Part shown: positions 20,240 to 32,437 of the stretch, one piece after another
How positions within the stretch are numbered: position 1 is the stretch's first letter
Layout: each line of letters starts with the position of its first letter
Source of the DNA: Schistosoma mansoni
Lineage: Eukaryota > Platyhelminthes > Trematoda > Strigeidida > Schistosomatidae
DNA: 64,000 bases
Reading direction: 5' to 3'
NCBI RefSeq assembly: GCF_000237925.1
Contig: NW_017386105.1
Location: forward strand, 124,001-188,000
Program-made: the position numbers and the translations under genes
The notes under the pieces: model-generated
Databases searched by the model: none
What the model was told of the DNA's origin: nothing
What the model saw: the letters and a program-made list of their open reading frames with translations, nothing else

Positions 20240-22200
20240 TCATTTGGAGGCGTTTTGTGCAACTTAAGTGTTCCTTGGCACAAGTTGAGATCTCACGAGA
20301 GATCTCCCTGCTTTCTCGTTTAGAGATATTTAATGTCTTCGTATATTAGTATTTCTATGATTGAATCATCTGTTGGACTTATGTAGTTATACTGTAACAT
20401 TTGATTATTTTATGCAAGTAATCGTGTATCTTCTGAAATCTGTTACATTTGATTGCAATGAGTCAGCATTAACAATTACAAATCTCATTCCACTGTTTGT
20501 GTCTTCATATCTGTCTATCCGGTCCTGTGTTCCGTTAATATTTATTAATGTTAATGATAGGTAATGAAATTATTACTCTATTTCCCTAATGTATTCCGTT
20601 TTTTCTTTTCAGTTATTCATGTATACATTGGTCCTTATAAATATTTAGTTTTCTTTACGTACAAAACAAACAATCGTTAATTATTCATGAGCCTACTTTC
20701 TATACGATGAGTAGAGCTATGATATTCATACAAAAATAAAACTCACTTTCGAATTTTCACATTCGGAGTCAGTGCAAACATTTTTTGACAAATCAGTGAA
20801 GTTATTGATTTCAAACTGGGAAGGGCTTCTTTGAATTTCTACAATAATTCATGATTGATATATATGTTTCTTAATCTGAAATTGGGATACCTTCTAAAGA
20901 TAGTCCATTGTTTGTATTACTGGAATGTATATTAGAGTTAGAAATTTTCACTTGAAGTGGTCTATATTACCTGTACTCCTGATTATTAGAGCATAGCTCT
21001 TTATTGTACATGTACACTATTTCCCTAAAAGCTTCCAGAAACTTAGTAAATTTTGGAAATACCCTTTCGAATACTTTCCTGTTGTAATGAAAATGCTGAC
21101 GTATTTATTTCTATTCCGGGTTCTGAGAATAATTCTTTTACAATCTTCGCAAAAGTTTTGATTATATTAGACCATTGTGTCCCATCCAAAAAGAATGACT
21201 TCTTAGTACATTGAGAAAGGTGAGTGAGAACATACTGAATCTTCAAATGAACAAATGACTTCCTGTTTTATTTTTTCAAGTTCTTGCGTAGTTTTCGAAA
21301 TCTAAAAGGTCATTTCACTCTTTCGTTTAAAATAACGAGCTATCTAACCACCACTTGTCTTAAATCTTCTCCTAAACTGTCACCTAGCTCCTCCGTTAAC
21401 AAAGTTTTAAAACCTAACAAGGTGATACTCATTTTCATATGGCGTCGAGTTGTTATTTTCTTTGCAATTGCCTTCTAGGTGCGAGTGAGAGAAGAATGGT
21501 TTTTGTATGTCTGAAAAAACCAAACAACTCGACCAGCCCGTCAATCTAAAGGGCAATAAAACAAACAAAAACATGAAAATGGCTAGTAATCAGGTACAGC
21601 TCTCATTATGAATAATTAAACGAAACTTACAGCACTCAATAGTGGGGAAACAAGAGTAGAAAGCAGTGAGAAAGTAGAGCGTTTTTAAGAGATTGGTATA
21701 ACTATAAACCGTTACCTCACATGATAGCAAATAACTCCATAGGATGAGAACTTTGCTATGAGATGCAGGCTCCTTAAATCTTATAAAGCTCCACTAAATC
21801 ACAGCCCATGCTTCGAAACTTATCAAAGGGATCGAACCAATTCACAAATGATTTTCTGGTTTATTATTCTTAGCATGACAAATCAGGTAACAATTTCAGA
21901 TGTTTTCAACAGTTTACACTTTGAATCCCAAGGACTTGCAGCAAGGGACTTCAATTTTTCGAAACTCTATACAAAATTATACGGCGTAAATGTGATCCTT
22001 GATATGCCGTAATTTTTTTATTTAAGTGATATGCATGACGTAAGTATTTATTTACATATGTTTAAATGCACTTTAAAAATATTGTGAGTCACCGATAATA
22101 CAGATGTTTGGATAAATATACTGAGTAAACTTTCCAGATGTTGGTGAATATTTTAGGTATACTACTATAAGCATTTAACACAAAAATATTTTTGTCTGGT
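20240..22200. other. intergenic stretch without recognised genes
   Basis: Short frames at 21043-21246 (minus) and 21758-22012 (plus) have no known domain or splice context. It may hold old element debris. Confidence 0.3.
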
Positions 22201-22204
22201 AAGA

Positions 22205-22560
22205 CTATAGTCTACGCAAGATGTTAAATGTCCGTTGACCGGATACCATCAGCAACAGCCTACTGTGGGAGAGAACAAACCAGCTTCCAGCTGAGAAAGA
22301 ATTTAGGAAACGATGTTAGAAGTGGATAGAATGTACATTACAGGAATCATCAAACTGCATTACGAAACGAACGCTAGCTTGGAATCCTGAAGGGAAACGG
22401 AAAAGAGGAAGGCCGAAGAACACACTGCGTCGGGAGTTGGAAGCAGACATGAAAGGGATGAATACGAACTGAAAAGGACTGCCCAGGACAGAGTTGGATG
22501 GAGAATGCTGGTGGCTTCCTATGCTCCTCCTTAAGGGGCAATAGGCGTAAGTAAGTAAGA
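22205..22560 (+). mobile_element. SR2-like RTE LINE, 3' end
   Basis: Plus-strand remnants of the typical RTE C-terminal tail (…[14 protein letters not shown]…, then …AQDRVGWRML…), followed by the tandem 3' tail GTAAGTAAG. 5'-truncated with frame breaks. Confidence 0.75.
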
Positions 22561-22569
22561 TTATAGTCG

Positions 22570-24640
22570 GTTTTGTTCATTGTGCTAACAACTCATAGGC
22601 CAAGTGAATGTCTTTTACATTTCGGGGATTCTTTGAAAATATTTTGTTATATATCAACGAAAATGGAAAGTCGCTAAGTTCCATAGCAGCTGCACATAAT
22701 TCAATGTATAAAAGAATAAGGAACTGCGCCAGCCTCTTTATGCATCGTTAACCAACTTTTTCATGAACAAATACACCGAATACTTTCGCAGAAGTGAACT
22801 AGTATGTGGTATATACTTTGGTCATCGGGACGCTATAAGTGTGTTGCTTAATAAAAAAGACACTGTGCAACTATATTAACTGTAGGGGAGAAAAAAGGTT
22901 GTTTGCATTGGCTGATTGATTGTGAAATTAAACTGCTAATCCTATCATGACAAACACTTGTTTCTCCAAAATCAATTCATATAATACATCATTCAAATTA
23001 TTGGAGTAGAGGAAATAAATAATTTCTTAATGAAATATGAAAACTGTTATGGTAGTGAAAACCATGTTTTCAGTGTTCACAGTTTAAAGCACATCGTGGA
23101 AGATGTATTTCAACAAGACTGTTTAGATTCCTTCTCTGACTTTTCCTTTGAATTGTACGTGAACAATATCTGATAATCAGTTCGTTATGGATTTGTTGGG
23201 GCAAAACAAGCTTCACAGTGATATGTTGGTGAATATGACTTCCAAAGGTTGTTTTGGACTGACGTAAGACCTAATTTTACACACTCTTCCTTCTGCTATG
23301 ATTTTTTGAAAGATTGTAACTTTCAGGGACTCTAAACACTCGTTCCCTGGGCCTAAGACTGTGATAATGGTTATGAGAAAGCTTGGAATCACCACTAGAA
23401 TATAATCAAATTTTAGATCAGATAGAGACCCCTGTGACTACCTCATAGATTCTTTCAATCCAAATGACATAAGTATTTGCCAATATTTTAGATTTAGTCC
23501 ATAGTGTGTGTGCGATTCTATGACAGAAATACTTTGTCAGTGTGCTTCAATCTCTACATAAGTTTACGAAGCCACAGTACTAAGTTGACACACTTTTAAG
23601 TAACCTTAGTGACATAACTTTCATGCAGCTATCCACTATATTTAGTTAAGATATTAGTGACTCGTGTAGATACTGACAGTTTACTTTTCAATCTGTAACT
23701 ACGTATGTTGTTGACAAACGTTCATAATTTGTGTCTGTGACCATTTCAGAATATGGATGAATTCTTCGCCATCATTCAGAACATCAAGAAAAGACAGTTT
23801 CATGTCGTGCCACGTAATTGGTTACTGAATGGACAGTTATGCGCATCCTATGGAAACGTCTCAACAATTGGCACATGTTAATGTGCCGAAGAACTTATGA
23901 CCTGTACTTTTTTTCATTTACTATAATACACGATTTAATTTATAGAACGGATGTGTTTTGATGTTAGGTTACAGCCAGGATGTAAGATATGGAAAGCGCT
24001 TAGAAGAAAGACTACTTGGACTAGGTTTAATGACTTACCGATATCGGTCAGTTCCATAAGATAAAGTTTGGAAGGTAGCATCAAACGATAAATGCGTTAC
24101 AAGTTAAATTGACTAGTAATGAGTAAGCAATTCAGCATCTTTCTGATGGATGTTGTTAGAAAAAGTGCTTTATTTCCTGCTCATGAATAAATGTGTTTAA
24201 ATTCTTACATCGGTCCATAAAGCCGGTCAAAGTCTTTCGCGTAAATCTTCGACCTGAGGAATGCAGGAAGTTTCAAGAACGGGTGAAAATTTAGGGATCT
24301 CGTATTTATTATCCATATCATTTCATAAATGTGAGTGAAAATTTTGGATAAGTTATAGGGAAAACGCGGAGCCGGTAGACGTTCAAAAATTGATTATTGG
24401 AAGCTCATGGTATTTTTTCAGAGCATGTGAAATTTTTTGGCTGGATTATGAGTAAATTTTAGGGAGAAAATCATAGCCTAAGGAAATTTTGGGTGAGTTT
24501 CGGAAAAAAATTCCGGATCATGGCAAACTTTTGCTTTGGTTGTTGCAGTTAGCCAAAGTCAACGCAAAGTTTTTAAACGTGTTGCTCCATAATCAATTCG
24601 AAACTGATCGATTTTGTCCCAATGTTGGAACTTTGGGACA
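22570..24640. other. intergenic stretch without recognised genes
   Basis: AT-rich. The frames present have no domain I recognise. Confidence 0.3.
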
Positions 24641-24645
24641 ACTCA

Positions 24646-25330
24646 TTAATTAAACATTGTACACTTACACTTAAAAAACGAACAAAATCGATAATGATTA
24701 CAAACAAGAAAATGTGTGATATTGAGGTATCTGATAGTGGGAATTAAAATTTGATGATATGAGGTTTCAAAAAAGTCACAACTGTAAACACTTAAATTTC
24801 CTCGCTTATTTATTACTATGGTCACAAGGTCATTTGTAACGAAAATTTTCAGCGTCAGTATCAATCTTGAAAAACCAGGAGGCTAGATCGCCTGTGTTAG
24901 TCCTAGAAGTGGTAGTCTCTCAATTGATTCAACCTTCTTTCGAAAGCGTCGATAGATGGAGTTTCAGTCACATGTTGAGTTAATGAATTTCATCCGTTGA
25001 TGATCCTATGGAAAAGTAGTTAGTCAGATGACGAATAACTTGTTCGGGGCCTCATAGTTTTCTTTACTGTTGTGTTGTTTGTATGAACCAATGATTCCTT
25101 TGTACCTGATATTTGCGTGATTTCGAATTCCGAATAAAATATGTTCACTTGTGTTTGTGAAGACAGGCACGACAAACTTATTTGTAAATAGTTTCCGATC
25201 TTATTTGCATTTATTTTGTTAATTTTCACAGCTTTTACATTTACCACAAAATGATTGCACATGTTGTTTAAGAACTTGAACGCACTATCTTCCTTTGTGT
25301 AACACTCATAGCATGACACACGTTTTTAAC
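24646..25330 (-). mobile_element. CR1/jockey-like LINE 3' remnant
   Basis: Minus-strand fragments resemble the extreme C-terminus of CR1-like reverse transcriptases (MRPRTSYSSSD, then a LFHRIING-like block and SIDAFERRLN-type end in a neighbouring frame). Heavily decayed; the family call is tentative. Confidence 0.4.
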
Positions 25331-25559
25331 TGCTTGTAAATGCATCACTATACACACGTCTATTGTTCTCCGTTGATTGTGGTTATGATAACTGGACTCT
25401 GAAATATCTATCATCTGTATTTGTAGACTGCATCTACATTTCTATCATACTCTGTGTCTGGAAATATTACTGGAACCATAACAACGTCACTGGAATTATT
25501 AATTATCTATAATTGTGGGGCGTGGTACCAAACGCAATTCCAACACGCACACGCCTGCC

Positions 25560-26682
25560 ATTTAAGTTACTTCTTTTGACTTTTATTCGAGTTTATACGT
25601 TATAATTGATATATTATAACATTAACATTTGGGCGTAGTAACTGTATTGCTATTTTTGAGTGACTATATTTTTTGGTCCGCCACATGTTGACCTTTATCT
25701 ATTTACTGTGAATTGCATTATTTCAGGAATTCCTAGGTCGTACAATAATTCAAATACTTCTAACCATCACATTCGCGTTGCGGGCAGGATTCTGTGATGG
25801 AACATTCGGACATTCATTCAAATTTAGATGCTTCCGAGGATTATATGGAAAGGTCCGAAATCTGGACTATGATCAGTGGAGATGTTGAGGATGTTAATGC
25901 TGTGGCTCATTTCCTTACATTCATCAGAAAAGAAGCCTACAGTTTATCGAAAACTTTAGTATTTTCAGAAAAGCCGATTTCACTCCCTAATGCATCTCTT
26001 AAGGAACTACTATTAAATCATGTAAAGTGCACCATTTTTGAATGTCATGAGAGAGCGAAAATTCATAGAATGATTCGTCAGGATATCTAAAATTCCACTA
26101 CATTACTGCTACATCCCAATCCAATACGTACTCAAAGTTATGCAGATAACGATTAGCTGAGGAGTTGCAAATCAGACCACGATGAAGAGTACAAGTTTGC
26201 TAAATTTTTGTTCTGTGGCAAATTTCACTCATGTAATTCACGTATATTTCGTAATTCTAAGTGCTTTAAATGTGGTAAAATCGGACACATTCATTCAGTT
26301 TGTAATACTCCTGTTTATTTCACTGCAATTGATGCTAAACTTTATAATTCCTATCCTATTAGGTTGAATGTTTTTCAAATGTATCATACTTCGGTCAGAT
26401 TCATGCTATTATTTTACCAGATATGCGTTGTTCTCATGATTCTTCTATTTCTAATGAAATTATTTACAAATATGTGAGAGATATATTGAGTGCACCAAAT
26501 CCTGATCAGAACTTGGATGTTACTTTATTAAATGTGGTTTGTCTTAATGGTTCATTCATTTCTAGTGAAATCCTAATCAAATATGAGGAACAAGTTATAA
26601 GTGGGTTAAAATCTGATTACAGTACTCATGGAGTCGCATCAGATGTTATTTGTTTACACAGTGGATTTTTCTGTAATGATAT
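25560..26682 (+). mobile_element. older LTR retrotransposon fossil, gag part (left piece)
   Basis: Plus-strand gag-like coding remnants with a retroviral-type CCHC zinc knuckle (CFKCGKIGHIHSVC, about 26262-26303). Decayed, with several breaks. The Ty3/Gypsy element at 26683-37258 is inserted in it, and 37259-37557 reads on in the same direction. Its own LTRs were not identified. Older than the element inserted in it. Confidence 0.65.
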
Positions 26683-26948
26683 TTCGTGCCTATAGGTAAC
26701 CTTCGTGCTATTGATAGAAGAAACCAGAGAAGTAGTGAATAGGTCTTTATTTCGATCTTCGCGCAGTCACAGTGGAGCGTGGGATTATCTGTTCAGACAA
26801 ACAAAGGCTCTCAACATTCAATATAAGATAATAGGGAATATAACGCTTACAAAAAGTAAGGAAGTGAATGAATACTTGAACAATACTGTTTTAGCATATG
26901 CTTGGTTGTTTGGGGTCAACTCTTAACCAACCAACCTGAGCTGTTACA
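26683..26948 (-). repeat. 3' LTR of the Ty3/Gypsy element (266 bp)
   Basis: Begins TGTAACAGCTC on the minus strand right after the purine tract and contains AATAAAG. It is about 98.5 percent identical to 36993-37258. Confidence 0.85.
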
Positions 26949-27968
26949 TTAGCTTCCCCCTAGAATCGACTTCCGTAGGAACGTCGGTTCGATTAACCTA
27001 TCTATCGAAAACACCTTAGTTCTATTTCTCATCCCAAGGCGAAATTATCAACTCGCTCACTATTTGACTTACAATCAGTTACGACTAACGCTTTCAACGA
27101 TAGTCCATGGATGTCTCTTCATTTACTAGCTTGTCATCTTATTTTGTAGCATGTGATCTTTTCTACAACTATCGCTGACGGTTTGCTGCGTGCTTTCAAG
27201 AGAAAGTGTGAGAATGTGGAATAAGAATATCTGAGGAAGTGCCGCGAGCGGGCTACCCAACACTATGTTGGTGAGGTACGATTTTTCCATGCTCAGACCG
27301 GCTATCAGGTGTTTACTCACCTGCCTCTTGAGTCGCCCTCAAGTAAAAAGTAAAGAAGAGTCTACTTCAAAGGTAATGGTGAAAATCAAGCAAACCTGAA
27401 GAACTGCTCCACTGCCTGCATAAAATAATAAGATACAAAATGGAAATACATAAATGCGATTGATAATTGTTCGGTTCATGTAAGTGCTTGGCCTCCAGAA
27501 CGGATTGGTATTCTGGAAGGAAATAGACATAGTGTAGATATCTTGTGCACGAAGAACCATGAAAACAACAAAAAAACTCTTTGTAATGCATATATGTAAA
27601 AGGGTGAACTTGCTAGAAGTTGGACTCTTTAACAAAATCGATCAAATGCATGACCTTGAGCCGGTGATGACCGCCTTTTACAACTAGGTGCGTAACCAAG
27701 GGTGTATCAGAATAATCCACAAAACGGAAACGAATATACGATTAAGAAGCAAAAACAAAATTGTGTGGAGTATGCGGATCAAGTACAGTTGTGTCAAATA
27801 CCCTGTTCTGGTTTGATTTAGGTATGCATGATATATTGAAGCAATATTTCGTCAATTCATCCAAGTAACGAATTGGTTTGCACCTCAGAAGTGTGTAAGT
27901 CCTACTACTCATTAGTATTATGAATGATTAGTCGATAAAAGGAAAAATTGCAGTCATTCCCCCGTGGT

Positions 27969-28035
27969 TTGATGTGGTCTAATGGCTAGGCACACGGTCC
28001 AGCATTCAGGAGGGCAGAGGTTCGAGTGCGTGGGG
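27969..28035 (+). promoter_or_regulatory. tRNA-like A-box/B-box at the LINE 5' end
   Basis: TGGTCTAATGGCTAGG resembles a pol III A-box and AGAGGTTCGAGTG a B-box, about 35 bases apart. It could be an internal promoter, a tRNA-derived leader or a chance tRNA relic. Confidence 0.4.
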
Positions 28036-28423
28036 CCTGCGTTTTTGTTCACCAAAACCCCGTTCAATACGACGTTTGTTGGCCATAAGTTGCTCAGATA
28101 TGAGAGAAAGATAACAAGAGGACGGATTGATATGTCAAAGTGCCATATTGGAACAGTACAAGTTCACGCGCGCTATTTAAAAGGACAGTGGTATTGTTTC
28201 ACGTTGAGCTTAATTCACTGTTTTGATCGTAAATTACGTATCAAAACTACCGTTTACACTTTAATTGAATTTATTTCAGTTAACGTGACATTGTATTTGT
28301 GTGTTTTGATCCTGCTTTTGTGTATTAACTGCATCAAAGCATTCTTGGTCGATTGCGGCTTGTTTATTTGATAAGGTTGTGATTTATCTTACATATCTAC
28401 CTTGCCTATCATTTTATTCTAAG

Positions 28424-29665
28424 ATGGTCGGCTCTGTACACAAGTGTGGACAGCCATATTGCTTATTCCCCGTGGAAGAAGGGATGCAATGTGACGATTG
28501 TAAGAAGTGGTTTCATAAAATGTGCACCCGCTTAAGCCCTGCTGCCTATAAAAGGTGCTCGAAACCAAATTCTCATTGGCTCTGTATGTTTTGTTGCTCA
28601 AGTAAGACATTACTCATTCAGGAAGCCATCAGCCTTCTAGCGTTAGCTAAAAAGGTCGAAGTAGGCCGTGCAGGCAACATAGATACTGATAATGAAGATT
28701 GTATCAGTGTCGTAAATGCTGCCATGGCAGGTACCAGACACCCAATTTCGCAACATGAAGCAAAAATTTGTACTCCGATACAACCAATGAAAGCCATGCC
28801 ATTAAGTATTGAGGGACCAGTCGCTTTAGCAGCGACTGAGGACCCGGCTAGAACCATTATCGTCCAGAATAGTTCCAATCTGGATGCTGAGAATAGTGGT
28901 AAATGGATTACGCGGAAACGCAAAAGAGACGGAAAAATACCCAAAGAAAGCGCGCGTATAGTCGATAAGTCATCGTTGGACTCACGTCCTGAGCATCAGG
29001 CAACTCCGCTCAAGTCCAAATGTAAGAAAATATTTAATACTGTTGTGGATGGAAATAGTCTAACTTCACCAAATGTTCTTGGGAGTAACTCGCTCGACCC
29101 ACATGACACTGTTATAAAGAAAGTTAACAGTAAGAAGCCGGTAGCTAACCGGCAGGATCTGACATCACGGTCAAAGGCCGTGAACACGACTTTTAAGGAA
29201 GTTAAACAGGTGCCTAGTGTAATCATCTGGAACTTGGCAGAATCGAAAGACACCGATCCCTCTAAGAGACATGCCCACGACCTGCAGTTAGTGGGATCTC
29301 TCATCAGAAATATACTGCCAGAGGAGGTCCCAGGGGTACATATCTCGAAAGTCATCAGACTCGGTAAGTATGTTGGAGGCGAAACCCAACAGAGAAGGAT
29401 CCTTAAATTAGTACTCGGAAATTTTGAGGAAAGGGACGTATTACTAAATAACGCACGCAAAACTCGTGACTCAAACATTCGTATTCGACCTGACTGGCCA
29501 CTTGAGGATCGGATCAAGTGGAAGAATGCCCTAACAGAGTTAAAAACTCGAAGGCTAAACGGTGAAGCGAACCTTACGATTAAGGGTTTTCGGGCAGTCA
29601 GGTCTTGGAAGCCAATGCTTCCGAGACCTGTGTGGGTAGAACGCATGTCTCCAAAAACACCCTAA
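28424..29665 (+). CDS. CR1-like LINE ORF1 protein with PHD-type zinc finger
   Basis: 413 codons from the ATG at 28424 (AAGATGG context). The frame is open further upstream, but the finger begins just after this ATG. Residues 6-55 form a PHD-like finger: C-x4-C, then CDDCKKWFHKMC, then W-L-C-x2-C. The middle is basic and low complexity. The C-terminal third (VPSVIIWNLAES to IRIRPDWPLEDRIKWKNAL) looks like the RRM-like/nucleic-acid chaperone domain of LINE ORF1 proteins. The role is binding element RNA; the PHD finger could contact chromatin (inference). Its 3' end overlaps ORF2 by 61 bases in another frame. Confidence 0.85.
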   Translation: MVGSVHKCGQPYCLFPVEEGMQCDDCKKWFHKMCTRLSPAAYKRCSKPNSHWLCMFCCSSKTLLIQEAISLLALAKKVEVGRAGNIDTDNEDCISVVNAAMAGTRHPISQHEAKICTPIQPMKAMPLSIEGPVALAATEDPARTIIVQNSSNLDAENSGKWITRKRKRDGKIPKESARIVDKSSLDSRPEHQATPLKSKCKKIFNTVVDGNSLTSPNVLGSNSLDPHDTVIKKVNSKKPVANRQDLTSRSKAVNTTFKEVKQVPSVIIWNLAESKDTDPSKRHAHDLQLVGSLIRNILPEEVPGVHISKVIRLGKYVGGETQQRRILKLVLGNFEERDVLLNNARKTRDSNIRIRPDWPLEDRIKWKNALTELKTRRLNGEANLTIKGFRAVRSWKPMLPRPVWVERMSPKTP

Positions 29666-32437
29666 ATGTGTGTTATACGAATGCTCGTAGTCTTCGGAAT
29701 AAGATGTCTGAACTAAGTTTGATGGTAGACGACTTAAATCCGGATATAATTGTTATCACCGAAACTTGGCTCACTGTAGATATAGACTGTTCTCCAGTCA
29801 TTTCAGGCTACATCTGTGTCAGAAGTGATAGAGTTAGAAGTCGCAAGGGAGGAGGCATAATATTATATATTATGGACCACTTCCGCATTAACTCGATCAT
29901 ATCGGAGGCGCATGTAAGTGGTACGTGTGAGGTAGTATGTTGTACAATTAGGTCTAGAAACGGGTTAGTGACGATAGGAGGAATATATCGTAGTCCGTGT
30001 TGTCTCGCTGACGACTTTATCCTATAACACGTCTGTTCTTGGAGTAAAGCAGAATGTTGTCTCATCGTTGGAGACTTTAATGCACCCCATATAAACTGGA
30101 TAGAGCTCACAGCTCCAGGTGGGGGTTTCGATAGCGTCCTTCTGTCATCAATTATTCAATGTGGACTTGTACAATGTATCGTTAAGCCGACGCATATAGA
30201 CTTGGAACATAATCCGTCATTGATAGACCTTGTCCTCACACACCACTGTGAAGATATCGTCGACATTCAACACCTTCCCCCACTGGTGAATAGTGACCAT
30301 GTCGTACTTTCCTTTGAGTTCCGGATACATGGTATAGAATTTGCATCTGCTCCACCCCGTCCTAATATATGGAGAGCTAATATTCCGGCAATAAGAGACT
30401 ATGCTATCTCAATTGACTGGTCGGTCGATGCTGATGGATCGATTGATGATGCATGGAATAGGTTCAAGTCTACGTTCGAATCCGTAACTCAACCGTTTAT
30501 CCCATGGTCAGCACGTAAGCTATCATATTGCCCCCCATGGATTAATAAGGAAACCCGGAAGCTGTTGAAGCGTAGGAAACACTTCTGGGACTTATTCTTG
30601 TCAACAGGTCAGGCATCATTTAAGTGCGAATATAAAAAAATCCGGAATATATGTAAAAAGACCATAGCTAAATCCCGCACGGCTTACGAACGACAGTTGG
30701 CATACGATAGCCGTACCTGTCCGAAGCGACTGTTTTCGTATGTTAAAAGGCGGACGAAACGTAGTGATGGTATCCCCTCATTACTGTTAAGCGAAAATTC
30801 AGCTTTGTTGGCTGAATCTGATCTAGCGAAAGCGGAGACATTTGCTAACTATTTCAGTGAAGTCTACTCTCCGTGTAGTGTTACAACTACTTGTCCCGTT
30901 GACAATGAGATACCAGCCATAGGACCTTTGCACGTGACAGATGATATTGTTCTTCCTTTGATAACTAACCCAAAACCTTGTAAGATACCGGGCCCCGATG
31001 GGTTACACCCACGTTTGCTGTCGTCGCTTGCGGACATTATCTCAAGACCGCTCACGATGCTCTTCAACATGTCCCTTTCACAGGCTCAACTACCTAGAGA
31101 CTGGAAAGACGCCATAGTTAGTCCTATATTTAAGGATGGTCAGAGACGGATAGTATCTAACTACCGGCCTGTTAGCCTGACCAGTATAGTAGTTAAGTTA
31201 CTTGAAAAATTAATTCGGGCTAAGCTACTGAGCCACATTGATTCGTACAATCTGTTAACTCCCGAGCAACATGGGTTTCGTAACAAGCATTCATGCTTGA
31301 CTAACTTACTCATTGCGAGAGAGGATTGGACAGCTGCCCTAGACAACGGCCAGTCTGTCGACGTGATATTCATAGATTTTAGCAAAGCGTTTGATAAGGT
31401 TTCACACTTAGGTCTTATGCAAAAGCTCTCGAGCTTTGGTATAACAGGTGCTATACAGGAACGGATAGGAAGCTTCTTATGTGATCGCAGACAGAGAGTG
31501 AGGGTCAATGGAACTCTATCCGAATGGAAACCGGTCAAAAGTGGTGTACCCCAAGGCACCATCTTAGGCCCTTTACTTTTCCTTCTGTATATTAATGAAC
31601 TACCTTTACTACTTAAGTCGTCGACGTTATTGTTTGCGGATGATGTTAAAATCTGAAGAACAGTAAAAAATGAGACTGATCGTTGTTATCTGCAAGCAGA
31701 TTTAGACGAATTAGTTAGGTGGGCTCATGATTGGGGCCTGGAAGTTAATTCCAGGAAGAGCGTGTTCATGCACATCGGGCACGATATTAGTTACCATTAT
31801 ACCATTAATGGTACGTCTCTGCCACGCGTTCATGAGCACAAAGACTTAGGAGTAATTATAAGTCATGACTTGAAAACAGCTACGCACTGCAATGCGGTTG
31901 CTTCCAAAGGCTATCGCGCTATGGTCGCTTCGCAGAGCATTTAAATGCTTTGACGAGGATATGTTTAGAATTTTATATCCCACCTATGTAAGGCCACACT
32001 TAGAATACTGTATCCAAGCAGCTAGCCCTTGTCTGATAAAGGATGCTAAATCGCTTGAGCGTGTCCAGCGTGTAGGGACAAAATGAGTATAGGGTCTTTC
32101 TAAACTCCCTTACGATGAGCGTTTAAAACGTCTAAATCTTTTCCCCTTATCTTATCGTAGGACGCGAGGTGACCTTATACTGGCATTTCGTATCTTTAAT
32201 TATGATCTGGGTGTTAATATGTCTTATCTTTTTGCTCCCTCCAGCACTAATAATCTCCGGGGTCATAGCAAGAAGGTTCTGAAACCGCGATCTAATAAAC
32301 CAAAGGTGGGGTCCCGTTTTTCTCATCGAGTGGTCAATGACTGGAACGCTTTACCAGAACAAGTGGTATCAGCACCATCAGTGAACATTTTCAAAAAGAA
32401 GCTGGACCTTCACTGGAAGGAAATCTGTCAGGATTAA
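29605..32437 (+). pseudogene. CR1-like LINE ORF2: endonuclease + reverse transcriptase, broken
   Basis: From the ATG at 29605, overlapping ORF1. The APE-type endonuclease spans roughly 29650-30340, with YTNARSLRNKM, ITETWL, VGDFNAPHINW and NSDHVVL. The reverse transcriptase follows: SNYRPVSLTS, QHGFRNKHS, FIDFSKAFDKVSH, SGVPQGTILGPLLFLLYIN and the catalytic FADD (about 31634). The C-terminal domain ends in NDWNALPEQVV...KKKLDLHWKEICQD. Frame breaks: a stop at 30025, a stop at 31654 just after FADDVKI, a frame change around 31900-31940 and stops near 32084-32092. All catalytic motifs are still visible, so decay is recent. Confidence 0.85.

Noticed and set aside
27982-28371. 129-codon frame ahead of LINE ORF1
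   Set aside because: Lies in the LINE 5' region. It is hydrophobic at the end with no domain; more likely untranslated leader.
28996-29646. 216-codon minus-strand frame
   Set aside because: Antisense shadow of LINE ORF1.
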